This document shows positions 53,432-63,205 of a DNA stretch of 64,000 bases, in pieces; the first letter of the stretch is position 1, and each line of letters opens with the position of its first letter. A program made the translations under genes and the position numbers. The notes beneath the pieces are model-generated. The model ran no database searches and was not told where the DNA came from. It saw nothing but the letters and a program-made list of their open reading frames with translations. Source of the stretch: Methylophaga muralis (GTDB lineage Bacteria; Pseudomonadota; Gammaproteobacteria; Nitrosococcales; Methylophagaceae); the NCBI RefSeq assembly GCF_001720165.1, contig NZ_MCRI01000005.1, forward strand, positions 41,398 through 105,397, given 5' to 3'.

Positions 53432-54034
53432 ATGGATATAAAAGAAGCGATTCAAACTCGTCGCTCGGTCAAACATTATGACCCAGCACATCAAATGACC
53501 GAAGCCGAAGTCAACGAATTGATGGAACATGCCATCCTATCACCTACGGCATTCAATATTCAGCACTGGCGGTTTGTGCGAGTACAAGATACTCAGAAAC
53601 GTCAGCAAATTCTGGAAGCGGCCTGGGGTCAGGCGCAAGTAGTAGATTCATCCTTGTTACTGGTGCTTTGTGCTGATTTAAATGCCTGGGAAAAACAACC
53701 TGAACGTTATTGGCAGCATGCACCACAAGCAGCCCAAAATGCCATACTTCCGGCGATTGAAAATTACTACACCAATCATCATCAAGGTCAGCGTGATGAA
53801 TGTGTTCGGTCAGCCAGTATTGCCGCGATGAACATTATGCTGATGGCAAAAGGCATGGGTTATGACACCTGCCCGATGGATGGCTTTGATTTTGATAAAG
53901 TCGCTCGCATCATCAACCTGCCACACGATCATATTATTGTGATGATGATTACCGTAGGTAAAAAGCTGGAGGATGCACGTCCCAGAGCCGGTCAATTACC
54001 GCTCGAGGAAGTGTTTTTTACCGATAGTTTTTAA
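53432..54034 (+). CDS. Nitroreductase family protein (FMN-dependent)
   Basis: A 200-residue flavoprotein of the NfsB/nitroreductase fold: IQTRRSVKHYDPAHQMTEAEV with the FMN-phosphate-binding Arg pair, AILSPTAFNIQHWRFV, and GMGYDTCPMDGFDFDKVARI near the C-terminus. Members reduce nitroaromatics, quinones or flavins with NAD(P)H; the natural substrate here is unknown. It begins 16 bases after the secretin-like gene and ends base to base with the convergent diguanylate cyclase gene. Confidence 0.85.
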   Translation: MDIKEAIQTRRSVKHYDPAHQMTEAEVNELMEHAILSPTAFNIQHWRFVRVQDTQKRQQILEAAWGQAQVVDSSLLLVLCADLNAWEKQPERYWQHAPQAAQNAILPAIENYYTNHHQGQRDECVRSASIAAMNIMLMAKGMGYDTCPMDGFDFDKVARIINLPHDHIIVMMITVGKKLEDARPRAGQLPLEEVFFTDSF

Positions 54035-55072
54035 TCAGATAATCGGCGGCGGCGCATCACAGACATTGTTGCGCCCTCGTCGTTTCGCTAAATACACAGC
54101 GCGATCCACCCGTTGCAGGAAACTATCCACGCCCTCACCCGGCACATAACGCGCGACGCCAAATGACATGGTTATAGTACCTAATGGTTCGCGGGTATCC
54201 TTACGCTGAATACGTTTACTGGCAAGATCCTGACGAATCGTATCAGCGAGAATACGAGCATTCTGCATGCTGGTATTTGGCAGAATGACAGCAAATTCTT
54301 CACCACCATAGCGGGCAACCAGGTCCCGGCCTTTCAGCGACGTTTTCATTAATTCGGCAATCACTCTTAACACTTGATCGCCGACTAACTGGCCATGTTT
54401 TTCGTTGATGGTGCTGAACATATCCACATCGGAAAAGATAACTGAGACGTCCATACCATTCTGATCGGCATCGCGTGTCATTTGATGGATCAAATCATCA
54501 AAATGTTTACGATTGGCCAAACCCGTCAAACTGTCCGTTATTGCTTCACGTCGCGAATCACTCAACTCTTTTTTCAATGCAGCAACTTCGGTCATTGCAC
54601 CATTCAATTGTTCATTAAGTAATTCGCCTGATGAAACAGCCAACCGAGTTTCAATCAAGACTTCTTCAATAAGCGTATGCAATTGCTGACGATTTAAATC
54701 AGGTTGCAAACGACTTAACATGCTTTGTAAATGGCTGTTACTACGACCGGTTGTGGTTACGCCGGTATAGACGTAATTCAATACTTGTTTAAGTAATCGC
54801 GCCAATTCCTGGCGCATCTCAAACATGGCCGCCCGATCTTTATCATCATCAAAAAACTGCTCGTACAACAAATGACATTGCTGTGCTGTCAGTTTTCCAG
54901 ACATCTCAATTTCGTTATCTACTGCTTCAGTCAAAGAGAGATTGGTACCGGATACATACTCAAACCATAGCGCATAATTCGCCGGCGTTGGAGCAATATC
55001 GAATTGTTTCATTTTTGAAAGCGCTAATCGCATCCACTCTGATGTGCGCTCATCTTGCTCGCTGTATTTCAT
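54035..55072 (-). CDS. Diguanylate cyclase (GGDEF domain)
   Basis: A 345-residue soluble protein with a C-terminal GGDEF domain (about residues 175-340) carrying the active motif ARYGGEEFAVILP, so c-di-GMP synthesis is expected. The inhibitory I-site is degenerate: KGRD replaces RxxD five residues before GGEEF, which may weaken product feedback. The N-terminal half (about 1-165) is helical, starts with WMRLALSKMKQFDIAPTPANYALWFEYVSG, a conserved element seen in related cyclases, and has no membrane segment. A GGAGAG site precedes the ATG. It lies 25 bases downstream of argG. Confidence 0.88.
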   Translation of the reverse strand: MKYSEQDERTSEWMRLALSKMKQFDIAPTPANYALWFEYVSGTNLSLTEAVDNEIEMSGKLTAQQCHLLYEQFFDDDKDRAAMFEMRQELARLLKQVLNYVYTGVTTTGRSNSHLQSMLSRLQPDLNRQQLHTLIEEVLIETRLAVSSGELLNEQLNGAMTEVAALKKELSDSRREAITDSLTGLANRKHFDDLIHQMTRDADQNGMDVSVIFSDVDMFSTINEKHGQLVGDQVLRVIAELMKTSLKGRDLVARYGGEEFAVILPNTSMQNARILADTIRQDLASKRIQRKDTREPLGTITMSFGVARYVPGEGVDSFLQRVDRAVYLAKRRGRNNVCDAPPPII

Positions 55073-55097
55073 AATCTCTCCGGCAAGTTCCTGATGC

Positions 55098-56309
55098 CTA
55101 TTTTTTCTTCTTCCCTGCTATTTTTAATCGTAGTGCATTGAGTTTAATAAAGCCTTCTGCATCTTTCTGATTATACGCTCCAGCATCGTCTTCAAATGTT
55201 GCAATTGATTCATCGAACAGACTGTCTGTCGCTGACTGTCTGCCTACCACAGTGACGTTTCCTTTATACAATTTGATTCTGACATCACCGTTCACGCTAT
55301 GCTGTGATGCATCTATCATTGTCTGCATCATCAAGCGTTCTGGGGCCCACCAGTAGCCGTTATAAATCATGCTGGCATAACGTGGCATCAACTCATCTTT
55401 CAGGTGGGCGACTTCACGATCCAGAGTCAGTGATTCGATGGCGCGATGCGCACGTAACATCACTGTACCAGCCGGAGTTTCATAACAACCGCGTGACTTC
55501 ATACCCACATAACGGTTTTCAACAATATCCAGTCGTCCTACACCGTTCTCACCAGCAACTTTGTTCAAGTACGTCATGACTTGTGCAGGTGTCATACGTT
55601 CGCCATTGATAGCGACAATGTCGCCTTTCTCATAGCTCAGTTCCAGATAAGTTGCTTTATCGGGAGCATTTTCAGGAGAAACTGACCAACGCCACATGGT
55701 TTCTTCTGCTTCAGCCCATGGGTCTTCAAGAATCCCACCTTCATAAGAAATATGCAGCAAGTTGGCATCCATTGAATAAGGTGATTTTTTGCCCTGTTTC
55801 ATTTCAACTGGAATACCGTGTTGTTCTGCATAATCCAGTAGTTTTTGACGTGATAACAAATCCCATTCACGCCAAGGAGCGATAACTTTAATGTTCGGAT
55901 TCAGACCATATGCACCCAGCTCAAAACGGACCTGATCATTACCTTTACCAGTAGCGCCATGTGAAACCGCCTCGGCACCAGTTTGAGCGGCAATTTCAAC
56001 CAGACGTTTAGCAATTAACGGACGTGCAATAGAGGTACCTAACAGGTACTCACCTTCATAAATAGCATTGGCACGAAACATCGGGAAAACATAATCACGC
56101 GCGAATTCTTCACGTAAATCTTCGATATAAATTTCTTTAATACCTAAAGACTGGGCTTTAGCACGAGCTGGTTCAACTTCTTCACCCTGGCCCAGATCAG
56201 CTGTAAAGGTCACGACTTCACATTGATATTTATCCTGCAGCCATTTGAGAATAACCGAAGTATCCAAGCCACCTGAATAGGCTAATACGACTTTTTTGAT
56301 GTCAGACAT
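55098..56309 (-). CDS. argG: Argininosuccinate synthase
   Basis: ATP-dependent joining of citrulline and aspartate, the step after ArgF. The 403-residue protein has the N-type PP-loop [11 protein letters not shown] (about residues 10-20), [34 protein letters not shown], and [16 protein letters not shown], typical of ArgG. It is short-form (about 400 residues) rather than the longer E. coli ArgG. It follows dam by 50 bases on the same strand and precedes the diguanylate cyclase. Confidence 0.96.
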   Translation of the reverse strand: MSDIKKVVLAYSGGLDTSVILKWLQDKYQCEVVTFTADLGQGEEVEPARAKAQSLGIKEIYIEDLREEFARDYVFPMFRANAIYEGEYLLGTSIARPLIAKRLVEIAAQTGAEAVSHGATGKGNDQVRFELGAYGLNPNIKVIAPWREWDLLSRQKLLDYAEQHGIPVEMKQGKKSPYSMDANLLHISYEGGILEDPWAEAEETMWRWSVSPENAPDKATYLELSYEKGDIVAINGERMTPAQVMTYLNKVAGENGVGRLDIVENRYVGMKSRGCYETPAGTVMLRAHRAIESLTLDREVAHLKDELMPRYASMIYNGYWWAPERLMMQTMIDASQHSVNGDVRIKLYKGNVTVVGRQSATDSLFDESIATFEDDAGAYNQKDAEGFIKLNALRLKIAGKKKK

Positions 56310-56359
56310 GGGGGAAGAAATCCTGTATCGAAGAAATTAAAAATTGGTGCGTTATTGTA

Positions 56360-57145
56360 TCAAAATCCGCGTAAAGCAAGCACTTCTCTTGCTGACTGGC
56401 GTTTATCACCTTTGCAGCTAATGGTGCGAGGTGCATCAAGGTATCTCAAGCTAAATCCTAGATCACGATAGAGCTTTTTAATTTTGTCTGTAGCCTGATT
56501 AGACAACACCACCGGTCCATCATGTTTTGCCAGCCACTCAGCCAATCTCACCTGATCTTCCCAGTCAAAACCTTGCTGGGAATATTGTCGAAAAGGCACA
56601 TCATAAGGTGGATCAGCATAGATAAAATCATTCTGCTGAAGAGTAAGGTTGGCGAAATCGGTGTTGCTGAATTCCCACCTGCTTAAAACAGATTGGTAGG
56701 GCGCAAAGTCACTGACGTAATTGATGGTTTTATAACGCCCGAATGGCACGTTATAACCGCCGCTTTTATTGAACCGACATAAGCCGTTATAACCAGTTCG
56801 ATTCAGATAATAAAATAATTGAGCACGTTCAACTTCATTATCTGCAGCGATATCATTGAATTGTTTACGATATTGGTAATAAAGCTGTTCATCATTTGCC
56901 AGTGGCAAATCGATGGTTAAGCCTTGCTGTAATTGGCGGTAAAAATTAATCAGTGCCGGGTTTACATCGTTTAATAAAGCTTGCTGCGGATTTAATCCCA
57001 AAGCAACGGACAAACCACCACAAAAGGGTTCGACCAGTCGATGTTCGGGAAACTTCTTCCACAACTTTAACAGTTTCGGAATTAGCCAGCGTTTGCCCCC
57101 CGCCCATTTTAAAGGCGGTTTAAGCACAGAATCATCTCTGGTCAT
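56360..57145 (-). CDS. dam: DNA adenine methyltransferase, Dam-like (D12 class)
   Basis: N6-adenine methyltransferase of the Dam/DpnM family. The 261-residue protein has the SAM-binding motif LKWAGGKRWLIPKL near the start, EPFCGGLSVALG, ALFYYLNRTGYNGLCRFNKSGGYNVPFGRY-type target-recognition features (given in part), and the catalytic DPPY in FIYADPPYDVPF (about residue 180). GATC specificity is expected from the family but not proven. The ATG at 57145 fits; a TTG twelve codons upstream is open. It is not next to aroKB-damX as in E. coli but lies between the pdh operon and argG; no restriction enzyme partner is visible. Confidence 0.88.
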   Translation of the reverse strand: MTRDDSVLKPPLKWAGGKRWLIPKLLKLWKKFPEHRLVEPFCGGLSVALGLNPQQALLNDVNPALINFYRQLQQGLTIDLPLANDEQLYYQYRKQFNDIAADNEVERAQLFYYLNRTGYNGLCRFNKSGGYNVPFGRYKTINYVSDFAPYQSVLSRWEFSNTDFANLTLQQNDFIYADPPYDVPFRQYSQQGFDWEDQVRLAEWLAKHDGPVVLSNQATDKIKKLYRDLGFSLRYLDAPRTISCKGDKRQSAREVLALRGF

Positions 57146-57208
57146 AGCTGAGTTATCACTGGCTGGATCCGCGGCATGCAAGGCAGTTCATCACTGAATT
57201 ATGGATAA

Positions 57209-57243
57209 AGCTGTTCAGAACAACGGGGTTGTTCTGAACAGCT
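57209..57243 (-). terminator. Terminator of the pyruvate dehydrogenase operon
   Basis: A 15-bp perfect stem, AGCTGTTCAGAACAA/TTGTTCTGAACAGCT with a five-base loop, starting ten bases after the lpd stop and followed on the minus strand by TTTATCC. The T run is short, but the stem is the longest in the window. Confidence 0.7.
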
Positions 57244-57252
57244 GACATTAAC

Positions 57253-59046
57253 TTATTTACTATGTAATGTTTTACGTGGCGGCATTAAATCCGTGATATT
57301 ACCTTCAGCCATTTCGGCAGCAAAGGCAAAGGTTTCTGACAAGGTCGGATGTGGATGAATGCTTAAGCCAATATCTTCTGCATCAGCCCCCATTTCCAGT
57401 GCCAATACCGCTTCAGCAATTAACTCACCGGCATTTGGTCCGACAATACCGGCACCGAGTAAACGACCGGTTTCTTTATCAAACAGTGCTTTGGTTAAAC
57501 CTTCATCACGATCAACACTCAAGCTGCGACCACTTGCCGCCCAAGGGAAAGCACCTTTAACGTATTCAATACCCTGCTTCTTGGCTTCATCTTCACTGAG
57601 TCCCATCCAGGCAACTTCAGGATCGGTATAAGCCACCGAAGGAATTGTCATCGGATCAAAGGCTACCTTTTTACCAGCAATATGTTCTGCAGCAACTTTG
57701 CCTTCATGTGTTGCTTTATGTGCCAGCATCGGTTGGCCGACAATGTCACCAATCGCATAGATGTGCGGCACATTGGTTTGCATCTGTTGATTGACTTCAA
57801 TAAAGCCATAATCATTGACGGTTACGCCCGCCGCTTCTGCATTAATCAATTTACCGTTTGGTGAACGGCCAACCGCAACCAGGATCTTGTCGTAGGTTTG
57901 TGGTTCCGGCGCATTATCACCCTCAAAAGTGACTTTGAGACCTGACTTCATTGCATCGATTTTGCTGACTTTGGTTTTCAGATAAATCGCTTTGTATTGT
58001 TTTTGAATATGGTTATGCAATGGTTTGACCAGATCCTTATCGGCGCCAGGAATCAAACTGTCCTGCAATTCAACCACACTGATTTCAGAACCCAGCGCGT
58101 TATATACAGTGGCCATTTCCAGACCGATAATGCCACCACCAATAACCAGCAGTTTTTTCGGAATATCTTCCAATTCCAACGCATCGGTAGAATCCATCAT
58201 CCGCGGATCATCATTAGGGAAAACTGGAATTTTAGTTACCCGCGAACCAGCGGCAATAATGCAGTTTTCAAAACTGATAGTTTTAACGCCATCGTCAGTT
58301 TTGACCTGAATCAAATTTGTACCGGCAAATTGGGCTTCACCATGTACGACGGTGACTTTACGCTGCTTGGCCAAAGCCGATAATCCGCCAGTCAACTTGG
58401 AAACAATGCTGTCTTTCCAATCTGCGACTTTGCGAATATCAATTTTTGGCGCACCAAACGTCACACCATTTTCAGCAATATGTTTAGCTTCATTAATCAC
58501 GTGAGCGGTATGCAATAATGCTTTTGACGGGATACAACCGACATTCAAACAAACACCGCCGATGCGTTGATGACGCTCGATCAAAATCACCTGCTTGCCT
58601 AAATCCGCTGCACGAAATGCTGCCGTATAACCACCAGGGCCGGATCCTAAAACCACTACTTCGGCTTGCATATCGGCATCGGTTGCTAGTTCAGCCTTGG
58701 CAGTTGGGGCAGCCTGGGGTTTTTCAGCAGGTTTTTCTGCTTTTGTTTCGGCAGGCTTGGCAGATTCTTTTTCCGTTTCAGCCGGTTTTTCTTCAGTTGC
58801 AGAATCAGCTTCGCTTTCCAACGTCAGAATCAGATCACCTTGAGCTACCTTATCACCAACTTTAACTTTCAAAGACTTGATAATACCGGCAGCAGAGCTA
58901 GGGATTTCCATCGCGGCTTTATCTGATTCAAGCGTGATAATGTCTTGATTTTCACTAATTGAATCGCCTTCAGCAACCAGGATTTCAATAATTTCAACTG
59001 CATCAAAATCACCGATATCCGGTACCTTGACTTCAATCAAACTCAT
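57253..59046 (-). CDS. lpdA: Dihydrolipoyl dehydrogenase (E3) with N-terminal lipoyl domain
   Basis: E3 component of pyruvate dehydrogenase, reoxidising the lipoamide with NAD+. The 597-residue protein is a fusion: lipoyl domain (about residues 1-78, lipoyl-lysine 43 in ESDKAAMEI), an Ala/Lys/Glu linker (about 80-125), then the flavoprotein with FAD motif VVLGSGPGGYTAAF, redox-active cysteines in GGVCLNVGCIPSKALL, NAD motif GGGIIGLEMA and the C-terminal HPHPTLSE with the catalytic His-Glu pair. The lipoyl fusion is known in other bacteria. The gene overlaps aceF by four bases and ends the operon. Confidence 0.95.
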   Translation of the reverse strand: MSLIEVKVPDIGDFDAVEIIEILVAEGDSISENQDIITLESDKAAMEIPSSAAGIIKSLKVKVGDKVAQGDLILTLESEADSATEEKPAETEKESAKPAETKAEKPAEKPQAAPTAKAELATDADMQAEVVVLGSGPGGYTAAFRAADLGKQVILIERHQRIGGVCLNVGCIPSKALLHTAHVINEAKHIAENGVTFGAPKIDIRKVADWKDSIVSKLTGGLSALAKQRKVTVVHGEAQFAGTNLIQVKTDDGVKTISFENCIIAAGSRVTKIPVFPNDDPRMMDSTDALELEDIPKKLLVIGGGIIGLEMATVYNALGSEISVVELQDSLIPGADKDLVKPLHNHIQKQYKAIYLKTKVSKIDAMKSGLKVTFEGDNAPEPQTYDKILVAVGRSPNGKLINAEAAGVTVNDYGFIEVNQQMQTNVPHIYAIGDIVGQPMLAHKATHEGKVAAEHIAGKKVAFDPMTIPSVAYTDPEVAWMGLSEDEAKKQGIEYVKGAFPWAASGRSLSVDRDEGLTKALFDKETGRLLGAGIVGPNAGELIAEAVLALEMGADAEDIGLSIHPHPTLSETFAFAAEMAEGNITDLMPPRKTLHSK

Positions 59047-60368
59047 AACAATACCTTTCTGATATCCGACAACATTTGATTAAGCATCACAGTAAAGCGA
59101 GCGCCGGCAGCGCCATCAATTACACGATGATCATATGAAATCGACAATGGCAACATTAGCCGCGGTTCAAATTCCTTACCATTCCAGACAGGTTTCATCT
59201 GATGACGGCTAACACCGAGAATAGCGACTTCAGGAGCGTTAACAATCGGGGTAAAGAATTGACCACCAATACCACCAAGGCTAGAGATAGAGAAGGTTCC
59301 ACCCTGTAAATCCTTGGCTGTTAAAGTGCCTTCACGCGCCCGGGCGCTGATTTCACCCAATTCACCGGCAAGTTCCAGAAAGCCTTTTTTATCAACGTCA
59401 CGAATCACCGGAACCATCAAACCATTTGGCGTATCAACGGCCACACCGATGTTGTAGTACTTTTTGTAAATCAGGCTTTGTTTGTCTTCACTTAGGGAAG
59501 CATTAAACTCAGGGTATTGTTTCAGACAGGCAACAACGGCTTTCATAATGAATACCAATGGCGTCAGACCGACACCTTTCTTGGCAGCCATGTCTTTGTT
59601 TTCCTGACGGAATTCTTCCAGCTCAGTGATATCGGCTTCATCAAACTGCGTCACATGAGGAATATTCAACCAACAAGCGTGCAAATGTTTGCCGGAGATT
59701 TTCTTGATTCTGGATAATTCTTTGCTCTCGATTTCGCCAAACTGTTCAAAATTTATTACCGGAACAGATGGAATACCAGCGCCTTCAGCCGCTTTTGGTG
59801 CAGGTGCATTCATCACCTGTTTAACAAAATTTTGCACGTCTTCTTTGGTAATACGACCTTTTTGACCGCTGCCAACGATAGCGGCCAATGGCACACCTAA
59901 TTCACGAGCAAACTGCCTTACTGAAGGTGATGCATGTGAAGGTTTTTTAGCTGAACCGGTATCCGGTGCATAAGGCAGTGTTTCAGTTCTTTCAGGTTCT
60001 GGGTTAGCAACCGTAGGAGTTGGTGCTGGTTTACTTTCAGCCGCAGCTGGTTTTTCTTTCTCTGCCGGCTTGCTTTCAGCAGCTTTCTCAGCTGGTTTTT
60101 CTGCTTTTTCGCTCGTTGCAGCTGAATCACTGGATTCAATTAAAGCGATAACAGAACCTTCGCTGACTTTATCGCCGACTTTAACTTTCATTTCTTTAAT
60201 GGTGCCGCTGAGCGATGATGGGATCTCCATCATCGCTTTATCGGACTCAATGGTGATTACTTCCTGATCAGCACTGATTGAATCACCTTCAGCGACTAAA
60301 ACTTCAATGATTTCAACGCTATCAAAATCACCAATATCAGGGACTTTTAGTTCGATTAAATCTGCCAT
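59043..60368 (-). CDS. aceF: Pyruvate dehydrogenase E2, dihydrolipoamide acetyltransferase
   Basis: Core of the pyruvate dehydrogenase complex, moving acetyl groups from lipoamide to CoA. The 441-residue protein has one lipoyl domain (about 1-80, Lys44 in ESDKAMMEI), a Pro/Ala/Lys-rich linker, an E1/E3-binding domain (ASPSVRQFARELGVPLAAI, about 148-185), and the catalytic domain with SYDHRVIDGAAGARF holding the catalytic His and Asp. E. coli AceF has three lipoyl domains; here the second copy is on E3. It starts three bases after aceE. Confidence 0.95.
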   Translation of the reverse strand: MADLIELKVPDIGDFDSVEIIEVLVAEGDSISADQEVITIESDKAMMEIPSSLSGTIKEMKVKVGDKVSEGSVIALIESSDSAATSEKAEKPAEKAAESKPAEKEKPAAAESKPAPTPTVANPEPERTETLPYAPDTGSAKKPSHASPSVRQFARELGVPLAAIVGSGQKGRITKEDVQNFVKQVMNAPAPKAAEGAGIPSVPVINFEQFGEIESKELSRIKKISGKHLHACWLNIPHVTQFDEADITELEEFRQENKDMAAKKGVGLTPLVFIMKAVVACLKQYPEFNASLSEDKQSLIYKKYYNIGVAVDTPNGLMVPVIRDVDKKGFLELAGELGEISARAREGTLTAKDLQGGTFSISSLGGIGGQFFTPIVNAPEVAILGVSRHQMKPVWNGKEFEPRLMLPLSISYDHRVIDGAAGARFTVMLNQMLSDIRKVLL

Positions 60369-60371
60369 GTT

Positions 60372-63026
60372 TTAAACCTTAACTGGATTTGTTGCGTCAG
60401 CATCAATGTTGTATTGCTTGATGGCTTTTGCGACCACATCGTATTTAATAGTGCCTTCATCAGCCAGCGCGCTGAGGGTGGCGACAACCACGTGATAACG
60501 ATCCACTTCAAAGAAGCTACGCAATCTCTCACGGGTATCACTGCGACCAAAACCATCGGTACCCAGTACAACATAACGTTGTTTGATCCACGGACGTAAT
60601 TGCTCGGCATACAGACGCATATAATCTGTAGACGCGATAACTACACCTTCCTGATCATCCAGGCATTGTGAAATATAGCTGCGTTTTTTCTCAGCAGTCG
60701 GGTGCAGACGGTTGTAACGTTCCACATCCATACCATCACGTACCAGTTCGTTCACACTGGTTGCGCTCCACACATTGGCAGAAACATTCCAGTCTTTTTC
60801 CAGCATTTCAGCAGCAGCTTCAACTTCACGCAGGATGGTGCCACTACCAACTAATTGGGCTTTAACTTTGTGTTTGCCACCCGATTTCAACTGATACAGA
60901 CCTTTGATGATGCCCTCTTCCACACCTTCAGGCATTGCCGGATGGGTATAGTTTTCATTCATCGCAGTGATGTAATAGAACACGCCTTCCTGTTTCTCAT
61001 ACATCCGGCGCATGCCTTCATGGACGATAACCGCCATTTCATAGGCATAGGTCGGATCGTAGCTTAGGCAGTTTGGAATAGTGTTGGCCAGAATCAGACT
61101 GTGTCCATCCTGATGCTGCAGACCTTCACCATTTAGTGTGGTGCGTCCCGCTGTACCACCTAACAAGAAGCCTTTGGCCTGAATATCACCGGCCAACCAG
61201 CACAAATCACCAACACGTTGGAAACCGAACATCGAGTAATAGATGTAGAACGGCACCATATTAACGTTGTAATTGGAGTAAGCCGTGGCTGCAGAAATCC
61301 ACTCTGACATCGCACCAGCTTCATTGATGCCTTCTTCAAGGATCTGGCCTTTGGTATCTTCGCGATACCACATGACTTTGCCCGAATCTTCCGGTTCGTA
61401 CTTCTGGCCAGATGAAGAATAGATGCCGATTGAACGGAACAAACCTTCCATACCAAAAGTACGTGCTTCATCCGGTACGATTGGCACGATATTCTTGCCA
61501 ATATTCTTATCACGAATTAATGCGGTTAATATCCGTACAAAAGCCATTGTGGTTGATAATTCACGATCGCCACTATCTTTCAGTACAGCATCAAAAATAC
61601 TTAATGGTGGAATCTCCAGCGCAGGTGCACTGTGATTACGTTTTGGAATAAATCCGCCTAACTCTTCACGACGTTCCAGCAGGTATTTTTTCTCTGCGCT
61701 GTCATCATCAAGTTTGATGTAAGGAATTTGTTCAATTTCATCATCAGGAATAGGAATATTGAAACGATCGCGGAAGCGTTTCATATGTTCCAGTTCCATT
61801 TTCTTCTGCTGATGCGTGGTGTTCTGGCCTTCGCCCGCTTGACCCAAACCATAACCTTTAACGGTTTTAGCCAGAATAACGGTTGGTTGACCAACATGAT
61901 CTACTGCTTGTTTATAAGCTGCGTAAATCTTGCGTGGATCATGACCACCACGACTCAAGTGCCAGATATCTTCATCAGTCATATCTGAAACCATATCCAG
62001 CAACTCTGGATATTTACCAAAGAAATGCTTACGAACATAAGCACCATCTTTAGCTTTGTAATTCTGGTATTCGCCGTCGACCACTTCTTCCATGCGTTTC
62101 AGCAACCAGCCATCAGTATCACGTGCCAGCAATTGATCCCAACCGCTGCCCCAGATAACTTTTAATACATTCCAGCCAGCCCCACGGAATAAGGCTTCAA
62201 GTTCTTGAATAATTTTGCCATTACCACGCACCGGACCATCAAGACGTTGCAGGTTACAGTTGACGACAAAAATTAGATTATCGAGTTTTTCACGACCGGC
62301 CAGAGTGATGGCACCCAATGATTCCGGTTCATCCATCTCACCATCACCTAAGTAAGCCCAAACATGGCGGCCTGCTGTTTTGGCGATTTCACGATGATGC
62401 ATGTACTTCATGAAACGTGCTTGATAAATAGACAGAATTGGACCAAGGCCCATTGATACTGTCGGGAACTGCCAGTAATCCGGCATCAACCATGGATGAG
62501 GATAGGAAGACAGACCTTTGCCATCCACTTCAAAACGGAAATTATCTAACTGTTCTTCGGTCAGGCGACCTTCGAGGAAAGAGCGAGCATAGATACCCGG
62601 TGCAGAATGACCTTGAACAAACACCATATCGGCGCCTTCTTCATGGTTATCGCCTCGGTAGAAGTGGTTGAAACCAACATCATAGAGTGTTGCAGCGGAG
62701 GAGAAACTCGCAATATGTCCACCGACAGCGCCGGGTTTCATATTGGCTTTAACCACCATCGCCATCGCGTTCCAACGGATATACGATCTGAGCTTATGTT
62801 CCATTGCCTGGTCACCAGGAATACGCTCCTGCTGATCCACTGGAATGGTATTTACGTATGCGGTATTGGCACTGTAAGGCAGGTTTACACCGCTACGGCG
62901 GGCCTTATCAATGAGTTTTTCAATAATGTAATGGGCTTTTTCGTCACCGGCCGCTTCAAGCACAGACTCGAGAGCGTCCAACCATTCTTGCGTTTCTTGT
63001 GGATCGTGATCGACAAAATCAGTCAT
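60372..63026 (-). CDS. aceE: Pyruvate dehydrogenase E1 component (homodimeric)
   Basis: TPP-dependent decarboxylase that commits pyruvate to acetyl-CoA. The 884-residue protein is the single-chain gammaproteobacterial E1: DPQETQEWLDALESVL at the N-terminus, GHIASFSSAATLYDVGFNHF, the TPP motif YLGDGEMDEPESLGAI...NCNLQRLDGP, and VLGTDGFGRSDTRERLR near the C-terminus. The ATG at 63026 has AAGG upstream; the seven codons before it are not family-like. It heads the aceE-aceF-lpdA operon. No pdhR-type regulator gene is adjacent. Confidence 0.96.
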   Translation of the reverse strand: MTDFVDHDPQETQEWLDALESVLEAAGDEKAHYIIEKLIDKARRSGVNLPYSANTAYVNTIPVDQQERIPGDQAMEHKLRSYIRWNAMAMVVKANMKPGAVGGHIASFSSAATLYDVGFNHFYRGDNHEEGADMVFVQGHSAPGIYARSFLEGRLTEEQLDNFRFEVDGKGLSSYPHPWLMPDYWQFPTVSMGLGPILSIYQARFMKYMHHREIAKTAGRHVWAYLGDGEMDEPESLGAITLAGREKLDNLIFVVNCNLQRLDGPVRGNGKIIQELEALFRGAGWNVLKVIWGSGWDQLLARDTDGWLLKRMEEVVDGEYQNYKAKDGAYVRKHFFGKYPELLDMVSDMTDEDIWHLSRGGHDPRKIYAAYKQAVDHVGQPTVILAKTVKGYGLGQAGEGQNTTHQQKKMELEHMKRFRDRFNIPIPDDEIEQIPYIKLDDDSAEKKYLLERREELGGFIPKRNHSAPALEIPPLSIFDAVLKDSGDRELSTTMAFVRILTALIRDKNIGKNIVPIVPDEARTFGMEGLFRSIGIYSSSGQKYEPEDSGKVMWYREDTKGQILEEGINEAGAMSEWISAATAYSNYNVNMVPFYIYYSMFGFQRVGDLCWLAGDIQAKGFLLGGTAGRTTLNGEGLQHQDGHSLILANTIPNCLSYDPTYAYEMAVIVHEGMRRMYEKQEGVFYYITAMNENYTHPAMPEGVEEGIIKGLYQLKSGGKHKVKAQLVGSGTILREVEAAAEMLEKDWNVSANVWSATSVNELVRDGMDVERYNRLHPTAEKKRSYISQCLDDQEGVVIASTDYMRLYAEQLRPWIKQRYVVLGTDGFGRSDTRERLRSFFEVDRYHVVVATLSALADEGTIKYDVVAKAIKQYNIDADATNPVKV

Positions 63027-63068
63027 ATATACCTTCTTAAATCTCAACGCGATAAATTACAGCCGCAC

Positions 63069-63074
63069 ATTGTA
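63069..63074 (-). promoter_or_regulatory. -10 element for the aceE operon
   Basis: TACAAT on the minus strand, 42 bases before the aceE start, in the 179-base gap after msrQ. The -35 is weak. Two small hairpins at 63155-63190 (TTACGG/CCGTAA) and 63190-63204 (GCCAA/TTGGC) lie just after msrQ and may be its 3' end. Confidence 0.35.
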
Positions 63075-63205
63075 ACAGTTTTTGTTTAATTGACACTCTG
63101 ACACGTCGACAAAAGCCTGATGCAGCGCCATTCTGGCAAGAAAATCAAAACCTTGTGGAAATATTTATTACGGATAAAAAGCCGTAAACGCCAAGTGAAT
63201 TGGCT

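Noticed and set aside
60855..63089. Several plus-strand open frames opposite aceE
   Set aside because: All are antisense to a well-supported aceE gene and lack start signals.
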